This document shows positions 1 through 7,945 of a stretch of DNA of 64,000 nucleotides, in pieces. Source of the DNA: Cupriavidus taiwanensis. Its GTDB lineage: Bacteria > Pseudomonadota > Gammaproteobacteria > Burkholderiales > Burkholderiaceae. A program made the position numbers and the translations under genes. The stretch spans positions 1,069,301 through 1,133,300 of the forward strand of contig NZ_LT984804.1 in NCBI RefSeq assembly GCF_900250115.1. The letters are read 5' to 3'. Every line of letters starts with the position of its first letter. Position 1 is the first letter of the stretch. The notes beneath the pieces are model-generated. The model did no database searches. It had not been told where the DNA came from and was given only the letters and a program-made list of their open reading frames with translations.

Positions 1-87
1 TATTTGCTGAAGCCGTCCATCGTCAACTCGACGTTCTCGTACTGGGCCCGCCAGACGCACGGCATCGCGCCGTACGTCAAGCCGTGA
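1..87 (+). CDS. 3' end of an unidentified gene (28 codons visible)
   Basis: An open frame enters from the left edge and ends at TGA 85-87. It encodes a C-terminal tail ending ...YWARQTHGIAPYVKP. It runs in the same direction as the permease that starts 41 bases later, so it may be the upstream gene of that operon. The tail alone does not identify a family. Confidence 0.5.
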   Translation, partial: YLLKPSIVNSTFSYWARQTHGIAPYVKP

Positions 88-128
88 CGCGCTGGCCGCA
101 CGCATCAGACCGACAAGGAGACAAGACG

Positions 129-1451
129 ATGACCACGCAACAAGGCACGCGCTCGCGCCGCCACTACATCACGGCGGGCCTGGCCAGCATGATGGGCACG
201 ACCATCGAATGGTATGACTTCTTCCTCTACGGCACCGCCGCAGCCCTGATCTTCAACAAGATTTTCTTTCCCTCGTTCGATCCGCTGACCGGGACCCTGG
301 CGGCCTTCGCCACTTACTCGGTCGGCTTCTTCGCGCGCCCGCTGGGGGGCATTGTGTTCGGCCATTTTGGCGACAGGGTCGGACGCAAGTCCATGCTGCT
401 GATCACGCTGTTCATGATGGGGGTCCCGACCATCCTGATCGGCCTGATCCCGTCCTATGACAGCATCGGCTACTGGGCCGCGGTCGCGCTCGTGCTGCTG
501 CGCTTCCTGCAGGGCGTCGCCGTGGGGGGCGAGTGGGGTGGTGCCGTGCTGATGGCGGTCGAGCACGCGCCCGAAGGCAAGAAGGGCTTCTTTGGCAGCC
601 TGCCGCAGGCAGGGGTGGCACCGGGCCTGATCCTGTCCTCGCTGGCGATGGGCATGGTCGCAACGCTGCCGGAGCAGGACATGCTGGCGTGGGGATGGCG
701 CGTGCCGTTCCTGGCAAGCGTGGCGCTGCTGGCGGTAGGCTGGTTCATCCGCGCAAAAGTGAGCGAATCGCCGGACTTCGAGCAGATGAAAAAGTCTGGC
801 GAGAAGGTCGAGATGCCGGCCCTGGTGGTATTGCGCCGCTATCCGCGCCAGGTCCTGACCGTGGTCGGCGGCCGCCTGGCGGAAGTCACGTGGTTCTACA
901 CCGTGGTGACCTTTGCCCTGGCCTACGCCACGGGCACGCTGGGCATAGCCAAGACCGTGATGCTCGATGCCACGGTCTGGGGCGCCGCGGTCGCGATGTT
1001 CACCATGCCCCTGTTCGGGATCCTGGGTGACCGCTTCAGCTTCAAGTGGGTATTCATGGCCGGCACCGTGGGCATCCTGGTCTTTGCGCCGCAGTTCTTC
1101 GCGCTGCTGCAGACGCTCGATGCGGGCAATGTCACGATGGCCATGGCGATTGCGATCGGTCTGGTCTACGCCTGCCTTTACGGCCCTGAAGGCAGCCTGT
1201 TCTCCGCCCAGTTTCCGCCCGAGGTCCGCTATAGCGGCATCTCGATTGCGGTGCAGGTGTCAGGTGCGATCGGTGGCGGCCTGGCGCCCATCGTGGCCAC
1301 GTCGCTGTTGAATCATGGCGGCGGCGACCCCTCATACATCGTCTGGTACCTGGGTGCGCTCAGCGTGATCGCCTTCGTCAGTACGGCACTGATGCGCGAT
1401 GCGAACGGGGCCAGGCACGCGGTGCCGCTGGCAAAGGGGGAGCGGGTATGA
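129..1451 (+). CDS. MFS permease of the metabolite:H+ symporter (MHS) family
   Basis: Predicted inner-membrane proton symporter of 440 residues for an organic acid or related small metabolite. The MHS signatures are visible: EWYDFFLYG (residues 27-35) in the first helix, the loop GDRVGRK (81-87), and RFLQGVAVGGEWGGA (125-139). The length and about twelve hydrophobic segments fit the ShiA/ProP/KgtP group. ATG 129 is chosen because AAGGAG at 115-120 sits 8 bases upstream; the frame stays open upstream to a GTG at 84, which lacks such a site. The stop overlaps the next gene by 4 bases (ATGA), so the two are probably translationally coupled. The substrate cannot be read from sequence; the neighbouring isomerase and oxidoreductases suggest a compound degraded by the same locus. 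Confidence 0.85.
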   Translation: MTTQQGTRSRRHYITAGLASMMGTTIEWYDFFLYGTAAALIFNKIFFPSFDPLTGTLAAFATYSVGFFARPLGGIVFGHFGDRVGRKSMLLITLFMMGVPTILIGLIPSYDSIGYWAAVALVLLRFLQGVAVGGEWGGAVLMAVEHAPEGKKGFFGSLPQAGVAPGLILSSLAMGMVATLPEQDMLAWGWRVPFLASVALLAVGWFIRAKVSESPDFEQMKKSGEKVEMPALVVLRRYPRQVLTVVGGRLAEVTWFYTVVTFALAYATGTLGIAKTVMLDATVWGAAVAMFTMPLFGILGDRFSFKWVFMAGTVGILVFAPQFFALLQTLDAGNVTMAMAIAIGLVYACLYGPEGSLFSAQFPPEVRYSGISIAVQVSGAIGGGLAPIVATSLLNHGGGDPSYIVWYLGALSVIAFVSTALMRDANGARHAVPLAKGERV

Positions 1452-2062
1452 ACGCCGGTGCGCATATCGACTACTACTTCTGGCTCAATTCCGACTGGGC
1501 ATACCTGGGCGCAGACCGGCTGGATGCACTGGCACGCCGCACCGGGGTGGAAATCCGGCACAAGCCCGTCGATCTTCCCGCGGTGTATGCGCGCACGGGA
1601 GGCGTGCTGCTGGGGCAGCGTTCACCGGAGCGGCAGCGCTATCGGCTCGTCGAGCTGCAGCGATGGTGCCGGAAGCTCGGGATCCGGGTGAACCCCACGC
1701 CCCGCTACATGTGTCCGGACGCGGAGCTCGCCGCTCGTATCGTGATCGCCGCCGATGCGCTGGGTTTGCCCGTGCTCGCGCTGTACAAGGCGATTCTGCG
1801 CGCCGAATGGTGCGAGGACCTGGACATCTCGTGCGAGCCGACACTGCAGGCGATCCTGGAACGCCTCGGCCTGGATCGCAGCGGCGTCATGGAGCTGGCC
1901 CGCGCCGGGGAAACCGGAATGCGCTACCGACGCTACACCGACGAGGCCGTCAGCGCAGGCGTGTTCGGATCGCCCAGCTATGTGTTCGAAGGCGAATTGT
2001 TCTGGGGCCAGGACCGGCTCGAGATGCTAGAGGAGGCGATTCGGGCGCGCAGTCCCGTTTGA
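1448..2062 (+). CDS. 2-hydroxychromene-2-carboxylate isomerase-like DsbA-fold protein
   Basis: 204 residues with the kappa-class GST/DsbA layout of 2-hydroxychromene-2-carboxylate isomerases, which in naphthalene-type pathways interconvert a hydroxychromene carboxylate and an open-chain benzylidenepyruvate using glutathione. Visible are the N-terminal strand and active-site turn YYFWLNSDWAYLG (about 9-21; S15 would be the catalytic serine) and the C-terminal GSPSYVFEGELFWGQDRL (174-191) with the family cis-proline motif. There is no CxxC, as expected for this subfamily. The gene overlaps the permease stop by 4 bases. No ring-hydroxylating dioxygenase lies in the window, so the family name should not be taken as proof of naphthalene degradation; many such proteins handle other glutathione adducts. 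Confidence 0.8.
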   Translation: MNAGAHIDYYFWLNSDWAYLGADRLDALARRTGVEIRHKPVDLPAVYARTGGVLLGQRSPERQRYRLVELQRWCRKLGIRVNPTPRYMCPDAELAARIVIAADALGLPVLALYKAILRAEWCEDLDISCEPTLQAILERLGLDRSGVMELARAGETGMRYRRYTDEAVSAGVFGSPSYVFEGELFWGQDRLEMLEEAIRARSPV

Positions 2063-2095
2063 CCGGATCAGCGCAGCACCGCCCCGCGCCATCGC

Positions 2096-3094
2096 TCACG
2101 CGTTGCCCGGCGCGTCGACGCACAACACCAGCTTGCTCGTCGCCTGGCCCGACCGCACCAGCTCGAGCGCCTGCCCGGCCTGTGCCAGCGGCAGGCATTC
2201 GATGCGAGGTGGGCGCAAGCGCCCGTGGTTCAGCAGCGCGGCGATCTCGCCCAGCCGCGCGCCGCTTGGCATCTTGCTGAACGTGACGGCGCTGCGCACG
2301 CCGCGCCGCGCGGCCTCGGCCGGATCGGGGCCGTGGTCGCCGCTGGCCAGGGTCAGGATGGCGACCAGGATGCCCCCGGGCCTGAGCAGGTCCAGCCCCA
2401 TCGGCAGGGTGCCGCCTCCCACCGCGTCCAGCACCAGGTCGACGCCGGCCGGCGCCCAGGCGCGCACGGCGGCGCCGATATCGCTTGCCCGATAGTCGAT
2501 GGCCAGGTCGCAGCCCAGCGCCATCAGCGCGTCGCGACGGGCCGTGCTGCAGGTGGCTGCGACGGTGGCGCCGGCGGCCCTGGCCAGTTGCACGGCGAAG
2601 GTGCCGACCGCGCCCGCGCCGCCGTGCACCAGCACGGTCTGGCCCGCGCGCAGACCGCCGTCATCGAACAGTCCGGTCCAGGCTGCCAGCGCCGGCGTCG
2701 GCACCGCCGCGGCTTCGGCGAAGTCCAGGTGGTCGGGCATCGGCACCACGCAATCCTGGCCGACCGCAACGTATTCCGCGTACGCTCCCCACTGGCCGGC
2801 GCCGACCCCGGTTTGCGCGAACACGCGCTGTCCGCGCACGAAGCCCGTGATGCCGGCGCCGACCGCGGCCACCACGCCGCTGGCATCGAAGCCGAGCACG
2901 AAGGGAAAGCTGGCCTGCATGAAGGCGCTCAGATAACCCTCGCGGCATTTCCAGTCGGCGGGATTGACGCCGGCGCAGGCGACGCGGATCAGCACTTCGC
3001 CGGCGGCCGGCTCCGGCCTTGCGACCTCGCCCAGCCGGATCACCTCGGCTCCGCCGTGACGGTCGATCAGGACCGCGCGCATCTTCTGTTCCAT
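2096..3094 (-). CDS. MDR-family NADPH:quinone reductase-like oxidoreductase
   Basis: 332 residues, medium-chain reductase without zinc. The catalytic GroES-like domain (about 6-125) lacks the cysteine and histidine zinc ligands, and the Rossmann domain carries HGGAGAVG (157-164), typical of quinone oxidoreductase/zeta-crystallin-like enzymes that reduce quinones or activated alkenes with NADPH. The start at 3094 has GAGG about 8 bases upstream; the alternative MRAVLID start is four codons later. It follows the SDR gene by 5 bases and is last of a four-gene minus-strand operon. It converges on the isomerase gene with 33 bases between. Substrate unknown. Confidence 0.85.
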   Translation of the reverse strand: MEQKMRAVLIDRHGGAEVIRLGEVARPEPAAGEVLIRVACAGVNPADWKCREGYLSAFMQASFPFVLGFDASGVVAAVGAGITGFVRGQRVFAQTGVGAGQWGAYAEYVAVGQDCVVPMPDHLDFAEAAAVPTPALAAWTGLFDDGGLRAGQTVLVHGGAGAVGTFAVQLARAAGATVAATCSTARRDALMALGCDLAIDYRASDIGAAVRAWAPAGVDLVLDAVGGGTLPMGLDLLRPGGILVAILTLASGDHGPDPAEAARRGVRSAVTFSKMPSGARLGEIAALLNHGRLRPPRIECLPLAQAGQALELVRSGQATSKLVLCVDAPGNA

Positions 3095-3099
3095 GAGTC

Positions 3100-3978
3100 T
3101 TACCTCGCCGACGGTTCGGGCTGGCCCAGCGCCGGATGCGACCAGGCCGGGATCACGGGCGGCGGCAGCACGCCTTTGCCGTCGAGCGTGCGGACCTGCA
3201 GTCCGTGCGCAAGCGGGAAGTGCAGGCTATGCGCGATCTGGCCGGTGTGCCGTCGTGCCGGCACGCTGCATAGCGCCAGCGCGGTTTCCACCAGGTATTC
3301 CACGGGCTCGGTGGGATAGCCCTCCGGGATATAGCGCTCGCTGCCCGGCGTGAGGATCGCGGTGCTTGGCGCCACGGAGTTGACGGCGATACCGTCTGCC
3401 TCCAGTTCCGCGGCCAGGCCTTCGGTGAACCGGTTGATGGCCGCCTTGACGGCAGCGTAGGCGGTGACGCCGCCGGCGCGGTCAAAGTCCTGGTACGGAC
3501 GCGCCGGCGACAGCGCCGTGACCGAGCCCAGGTTCAGGATCCAGCCCGCGCCGCGTGCGCGCAGCAGCGGGATCGCGGAGCGGCTCAGCACGAACGGGAT
3601 GCGCAGGTAGTGGTCCACGGTCCGGTCGAAGGTGTCCAGCGGCATCGCGTCGATCGGGCTGTATTCGGCCAGGCCGGCATTGTTGACCAGGATATCCAGC
3701 CCGCCCGCGGCCTCGGCGGCCCGCGGCACAAGCCGGTCGCGCTGCGCGGCATCGTCGAGATCCGCCGCCAGCGCCATGGCGCGGCCGCCTTGCCGCCTGA
3801 TCAGCGCCACGGTCTCGGCCAGCGTACCAGGATCTTCGCCGCAATCGCCGGCGCGCCGTGCGCTTGCCACCACCAGCGCGCCTTCCGCCGCGAAGCGCTG
3901 CGCGATGGCGCGCCCGATGCCGCGGCTGGCGCCGGTCACCAGTGCGATCTTTCCTGCCAGTTTTCCGTGTGCGGTCAT
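3100..3978 (-). CDS. SDR-family oxidoreductase
   Basis: Classical short-chain dehydrogenase/reductase of 292 residues. The sequence shows the NAD(P)-binding TGASRGIG (15-22), the NNAG structural motif (99-102), the catalytic serine in LNLGSVTA (S152) and YAAVK (Y174, K178). An unusually long loop (about 155-171) lies between the serine and the tyrosine, and the C-terminal tail after about 250 is longer than in 250-residue SDRs. Its first four bases overlap the stop of the upstream barrel protein, and the MDR gene follows at once, so all four are likely one transcript. It probably oxidises a hydroxyl or reduces a carbonyl in the pathway served by this locus. Confidence 0.88.
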   Translation of the reverse strand: MTAHGKLAGKIALVTGASRGIGRAIAQRFAAEGALVVASARRAGDCGEDPGTLAETVALIRRQGGRAMALAADLDDAAQRDRLVPRAAEAAGGLDILVNNAGLAEYSPIDAMPLDTFDRTVDHYLRIPFVLSRSAIPLLRARGAGWILNLGSVTALSPARPYQDFDRAGGVTAYAAVKAAINRFTEGLAAELEADGIAVNSVAPSTAILTPGSERYIPEGYPTEPVEYLVETALALCSVPARRHTGQIAHSLHFPLAHGLQVRTLDGKGVLPPPVIPAWSHPALGQPEPSAR

Positions 3979-4634
3979 GGTGTGGTTTCCTCCTTATGGT
4001 TGTGGCCGTCAATCAGGCTGGTCGCGAGCGGGCAGAAGGCATGGGAGATCGCCTCGACCGTCCATTCCGGAAACTCCGGGTCGAACCAGCGGTCGACCCG
4101 TCCCCAATGGAACGGGTGCATCAGGTATTCGCCCAGCAGGTCGTCCGCGCCGGCGAATTCCTGCTGCCAGACATGGGTCCATGGGCCCGGCGACAGCACG
4201 CGGGCCAGCCGCCAGTTGCGGATGCCGGGCATGTAAGCGGGCATCCGCAGCAGGTCCTGCTCCAGCGCGTGCATCTGCCAGGGCGGCGCTTCCGGGCGGA
4301 CCCGGAACATCAGCGTGCGCCAGACGCCGTCATGCAGTTGGTCGGCACGCGTGCCGCCCGCGATCGCGCGATAGGCGACGTGATCGACCGTTGCGATGTC
4401 GTCCAGTGCCGCGGCCAGGCCGGAGGCATCGGCCGGCGCGCCCGGCGGGGCGGGCTTGAATTGCAGGTCGAGCGTGTAGTCGCCGGCGCCCCAGCTTCCC
4501 GGCAGGTTGCGGCCGAGCGCCACCCGGTGCAGGCCCGGCAACCTTTTGGCGCGGTCGAGCAGTACTGGCTCGAGGTCTGGCATCCCCTCGCAAATGCCGG
4601 TGTGCAAGCGCAGTTGCGCAGTCTCAAGGCGCAT
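3975..4634 (-). CDS. Dabb-like (dimeric alpha/beta barrel) protein
   Basis: 219 residues. I cannot assign an enzyme activity. The second half (HPFHWGRVDRWFDPEFPEW, about 170-188) resembles the stress-responsive A/B barrel family, and the first half contains a similar strand-helix pattern, suggesting two fused ferredoxin-like repeats. It overlaps both neighbours in the operon (4 bases with the SDR gene, 11 with the upstream gene), which is strong evidence for coexpression. Such proteins in catabolic operons are often small isomerases, lyases or decarboxylases with few conserved residues. No signal peptide or membrane segment is seen. Confidence 0.6.
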   Translation of the reverse strand: MRLETAQLRLHTGICEGMPDLEPVLLDRAKRLPGLHRVALGRNLPGSWGAGDYTLDLQFKPAPPGAPADASGLAAALDDIATVDHVAYRAIAGGTRADQLHDGVWRTLMFRVRPEAPPWQMHALEQDLLRMPAYMPGIRNWRLARVLSPGPWTHVWQQEFAGADDLLGEYLMHPFHWGRVDRWFDPEFPEWTVEAISHAFCPLATSLIDGHNHKEETTP

Positions 4635-4968
4635 CGCAAGCCTCCTGCGGCTGCGGCAGCAGCCTTGTCGCTGCGGCCATCACATGGCGGCGGCGGGATT
4701 GGCACAGCGTACCCAGCGTCGACCAGAAGGCGAGGGCGGGACCGTCAATGCCGGCGCGCATGGCGTAATAGGCTGGCGCATCCGGCACTTGCCATAGCAG
4801 CCACAACGTATTGGGCGCATCTTGCAGCGCCACGGGTGGCGAAACCCAGCGCTGCAGCAGCGTCAGGCCCCTGGCGGCGCTGCCGGGCAGGTAGCGGGAT
4901 TCCAGCAGGTCAAGCACCGCGGACAGGTGGCCGGGCGCGAGCACGATTTCATCGAGCACGTGGATCAT
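4624..4968 (-). CDS. small NIPSNAP/Dabb-like protein, first gene of the operon
   Basis: 114 residues, cytoplasmic, probably a single ferredoxin-like barrel unit (strand-rich N terminus MIHVLDEIVLAPG, aromatic SRYLPGSAARGL). It overlaps the next gene by 11 bases and is the promoter-proximal gene of the four-gene minus-strand operon. It is divergent from the AraC-type regulator at 5128, so the intergenic region 4969-5127 should hold both promoters. Function unknown. Pairing of two barrel-type proteins with an SDR and an MDR enzyme suggests a dedicated catabolic route. Confidence 0.55.
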   Translation of the reverse strand: MIHVLDEIVLAPGHLSAVLDLLESRYLPGSAARGLTLLQRWVSPPVALQDAPNTLWLLWQVPDAPAYYAMRAGIDGPALAFWSTLGTLCQSRRRHVMAAATRLLPQPQEACDAP

Positions 4969-5127
4969 GGCTGTGTGGCGTCACTCTCATGGGTTGTCCC
5001 GTATAGGCATGGCGCTGCGCGCATGGCAACCTCCATGGCCGCCGGGATGATTATGGAAGCCTGGCTGGCCACGCACCCCTACCCGGACGATCAATCACCG
5101 CTACCGAAGCAATCACCACCAGCGCCC

Positions 5128-6147
5128 ATGAACGCCCACATCCCGGGGAGTCCCGTCCCTGTTCCGCACGGCATGGTGCAGTGCTTGCTGGACGAGCTGA
5201 AACGGCACGGCGTCGAGGTCCCGGCCGCCGGCGCCGAACCGCCGCGGCCGGCACAGTTCACCGCCCTCTATCGCGCCGCGATCGAGCGGCTCGAGGCGCT
5301 GGTCGCCAGGGGCGACGGCCATGCGCCCATGTGCAAGCAGGAAGTGGATTTGCTGTGCCGCTGCGTGCTGAGTTGCCAGACGCTGCGCGAAGCGATCCAC
5401 TGCGCGGCCGATTTCTGCGCGATGCTATATCCGCGCGCCGGCGCGCTCGCCCTGGAGCAGCGTGCGGGCCAGGCGGTCTTTCAGATGGATTCGCTGCGGC
5501 GGGTGAAATCGTCGGCGGCCTGCCTGGTGGACCTGACGGGACTCTTCTTTTATCTGCTGCTGTTCGGCTGGCTGGTGGGCCAGCCGATACGCCCGACCCG
5601 TGTCAGCCTGGCGCATCCGCGGCGCGAGGACGCCTTGCCGTTCCTCGGCCTGTTCCATGCGCCGGTGACGTCCGGCAACCCGGCCTACGGCTTCGAGTTC
5701 GACCAGGCCTTGCTCGACCGGCCGGTGGTGCGGCAGGCTACGGAACTCGAGGCCTTCGTGAAGGACCTGCCTTACCGGCTGGTCGGCGCGCCGGTCGAGG
5801 TGGTGTCGCTGAGCCAGCAAGTGCGCGGCACGCTGCACGCGGCGCTGGTGCACGGCGCCCGCCTGCCGACGCTGGCCGAACTGGCGCTCCGCTTCGATGT
5901 CAGCGAACCGACGCTGCGCCGCCGGCTCGCCGCGGACGGCAGCAGCTACCGCCAATTGCGCGAGCACAGCCTGCAGGACTACGCCGAGCAATGCTTGCGG
6001 ACCACGCGCTGGAGCATCGCCAGGCTCGCCGAGCAGCTCGGCTTTGCCAGCGAGGCGGCCTTCCGCCGCGCTTTCCAGCGCTGGACCGGGCATGCGCCGA
6101 CGCGCTTCAGGCGCGCAAGCCAGGGTCATCCGGCCGCACTGCGGTAA
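5128..6147 (+). CDS. AraC-family transcriptional regulator
   Basis: 339 residues from ATG 5128. The N-terminal two thirds match the arabinose-binding-like domain found in OruR/ArgR-type AraC proteins. The C-terminal HTH pair spans about 240-335 (LPTLAELALRFDVSEPTLRR, then SIARLAEQLGFASEAAFRRAF). The frame stays open far upstream with ATGs at 5047 and 5053, but 5128 gives the usual family length of about 340. It is transcribed away from the barrel-SDR-MDR operon, the usual arrangement for an activator of the divergent operon. The effector is probably the pathway substrate. Confidence 0.85.
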   Translation: MNAHIPGSPVPVPHGMVQCLLDELKRHGVEVPAAGAEPPRPAQFTALYRAAIERLEALVARGDGHAPMCKQEVDLLCRCVLSCQTLREAIHCAADFCAMLYPRAGALALEQRAGQAVFQMDSLRRVKSSAACLVDLTGLFFYLLLFGWLVGQPIRPTRVSLAHPRREDALPFLGLFHAPVTSGNPAYGFEFDQALLDRPVVRQATELEAFVKDLPYRLVGAPVEVVSLSQQVRGTLHAALVHGARLPTLAELALRFDVSEPTLRRRLAADGSSYRQLREHSLQDYAEQCLRTTRWSIARLAEQLGFASEAAFRRAFQRWTGHAPTRFRRASQGHPAALR

Positions 6148-6185
6148 TTCATGCAAGGCGCCGGCGGCAATATGTGCAAAGCCGG

Positions 6186-6214
6186 CCGGCGCGGCGGCAC
6201 GCGCCGCGCGCCGG
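6186..6214. terminator. GC-rich imperfect hairpin after the AraC gene
   Basis: CCGGCGCGGCG (6186-6196) pairs with CGCCGCGCGCCGG (6202-6214) with one 2-base bulge. It lies 39 bases after the regulator stop and before the molybdenum hydroxylase operon. No T-run follows, so it may only be a weak or factor-dependent terminator. Confidence 0.3.
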
Positions 6215-6305
6215 CTGCCATGTGGTGAAGCCGGCGATGCCGATGGCATGACGCTTGCAGCCTCGGTTCCATTCCCCCAAGGAACATGAACCAGCGGAGG
6301 CGCCC

Positions 6306-6848
6306 ATGGCACTGGAAGACCCGCTTGCGCCCCCGGCATCCCCGGCCGGCGCACTGCAACAGATCCCCACCACGCTGCACATCAACGGCATCACCCACGA
6401 GCTGCTGCTGGCCCCCTGGGTGATCCTGCTGGACCTGCTGCGCGAGCAACTGCAACTCACCGGCACCAAGAAGGGCTGCGACCACGGCCAATGCGGCGCC
6501 TGCACGGTGCTGGTCGGCGGCAGGCGCATCAAGTCCTGCCTGTGCCTGGCCGTGTCCTATGACGGCGCCGACATCACCACCGTGGAGGGGCTGGCCGACC
6601 GCGGCACGGGCGCACTGCATCCGTTGCAGCAGGCCTTTATCGACCACGACGCGTTCCAGTGCGGCTATTGCACGCCGGGCCAGCTGTGCTCCGCCGTGGG
6701 CCTGATGAACGAGCATCCGCCGGCGAGCCGGCAGGAGATCCGCGAGCGCATGAGCGGCAACCTGTGCCGCTGCGGCGCGTATGCGCAGATCGTCGAGGCG
6801 ATTGCCGAAGTGGCCGGGCTCACGGAGCGTGACCAGGAGCCATCATGA
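6306..6848 (+). CDS. molybdenum hydroxylase small subunit, two [2Fe-2S] clusters (PaoA/YagT-like), copy 1
   Basis: 180 residues. The electron-transfer subunit of a three-subunit xanthine-dehydrogenase-family enzyme. The plant-type ferredoxin domain has cysteines C58, C63, C66 and C78 in KKGCDHGQCGACTV...C. The helical domain binds the second cluster through C119, C122, C154 and C156 (QCGYCTPGQ, NLCRCGAY). ATG 6306 is preceded by GGAGG at 6296-6300. Unlike E. coli PaoA there is no twin-arginine signal, so the enzyme should stay in the cytoplasm. It overlaps the FAD subunit gene by 4 bases. Electrons pass from the molybdenum centre through these clusters to FAD. Confidence 0.92.
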   Translation: MALEDPLAPPASPAGALQQIPTTLHINGITHELLLAPWVILLDLLREQLQLTGTKKGCDHGQCGACTVLVGGRRIKSCLCLAVSYDGADITTVEGLADRGTGALHPLQQAFIDHDAFQCGYCTPGQLCSAVGLMNEHPPASRQEIRERMSGNLCRCGAYAQIVEAIAEVAGLTERDQEPS

Positions 6849-7945
6849 ACCCGTTCCGGTATGAGCGCGCGGCCACGGTGGAAGCGGCGCTGCAGTCGAT
6901 CGCCGCGGCGCAGCGCGACGCCGGCGCGCAGAGCCTTGGCGACGACCACGCGCCGCACTTCCTGGCCTCCGGAACCAACCTGATCGACCTGGTGAAGGGC
7001 GGCATGATGCATCCGGCCGTGCTGGTCGATGTCAGGCAACTGCCGCTGCGGATGATCGAGGCCACCGCGGAAGGCGGGCTCAGGCTCGGTGCGCTGGCCA
7101 GCAACGCCGATACCGCGCAGCATCCGCTGGTGCGCGGGCAGTATCCGCTGCTGCGCGCGGCGATCCTGGCCGGAGCCTCGGCGCAGATCCGCAATATGGC
7201 GACCAACGGCGGCAACCTGCTGCAGCGCACGCGCTGCTATTACTTCTACGATCCGGGCGTGCCCTGCAACAAGCGCGAGCCCGGCAGCGGCTGCCCGGCG
7301 GCGACCGGGCTGGCGCGCCAGCATGCCATCCTGGGCGCGAGCGAGCATTGCGTCGCCACCCATCCATCCGACATGTGCGTGGCACTGGCGGCGCTGGGCG
7401 CGGTGGTGCACGTGGCATCGGCCAGCGGTCGCCGCGAGATTCCGTTTCATGAATTCCATCGACTGCCAGAGGACCGCCCGCACCTCGACACCACGCTGCG
7501 CCCGGATGAGCTGGTGACCCACATCGTGCTGCCGCCGGCCGCCGAGTTCGCGCGCCATGCCTGTTACCTGAAGCTGCGCGAGCGCGCGTCGTTTGCGTTC
7601 GCACTGGTGTCGGTGGCTGCCGCGCTGGATCTCGCCGACGATGGCACCGTGCGCGCCGCGCGGCTGGCGCTGGGCGGCGTCGCCCACAAGCCGTGGCGCG
7701 ATCCCGAGGCCGAGGCGCAGCTGCGGGGCCGGCCCGCCAGCGCCGTGAACTTTGCCTCCGTGGCCCGCTTCCTGCTGCGCGATGCGCGCGCCTGGGGCGG
7801 GCCGGCAGTGCCCGAGAGCCTGCCCGGCAACAGCTTCAAGATCGGGCTGGCCGAGCGTGCGATCGTGCGCGCGCTGGAAATGGCCGTCGCCGGCGTGCTC
7901 AGCAATACCGGCGAAGACGCCTTCAGCGAAGAGGAGCTGCCATGA
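6845..7945 (+). CDS. molybdenum hydroxylase FAD subunit (PaoB/YagS-like), copy 1
   Basis: 366 residues. FAD-binding subunit with ASGTNLIDLVKGG (41-53) and NGGNL (121-125) around the flavin pyrophosphate. A cysteine-bearing loop follows (C131, C141, C150, C169: RCYYFYD...CNKREPGSGC...SEHC). In E. coli PaoB the equivalent loop binds an extra [4Fe-4S] cluster not found in ordinary xanthine dehydrogenases, so this protein likely carries one too. Start and stop overlap both neighbours by ATGA, giving a tightly coupled operon in small-medium-large order. Electron acceptor unknown. Confidence 0.92.
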   Translation: MNPFRYERAATVEAALQSIAAAQRDAGAQSLGDDHAPHFLASGTNLIDLVKGGMMHPAVLVDVRQLPLRMIEATAEGGLRLGALASNADTAQHPLVRGQYPLLRAAILAGASAQIRNMATNGGNLLQRTRCYYFYDPGVPCNKREPGSGCPAATGLARQHAILGASEHCVATHPSDMCVALAALGAVVHVASASGRREIPFHEFHRLPEDRPHLDTTLRPDELVTHIVLPPAAEFARHACYLKLRERASFAFALVSVAAALDLADDGTVRAARLALGGVAHKPWRDPEAEAQLRGRPASAVNFASVARFLLRDARAWGGPAVPESLPGNSFKIGLAERAIVRALEMAVAGVLSNTGEDAFSEEELP

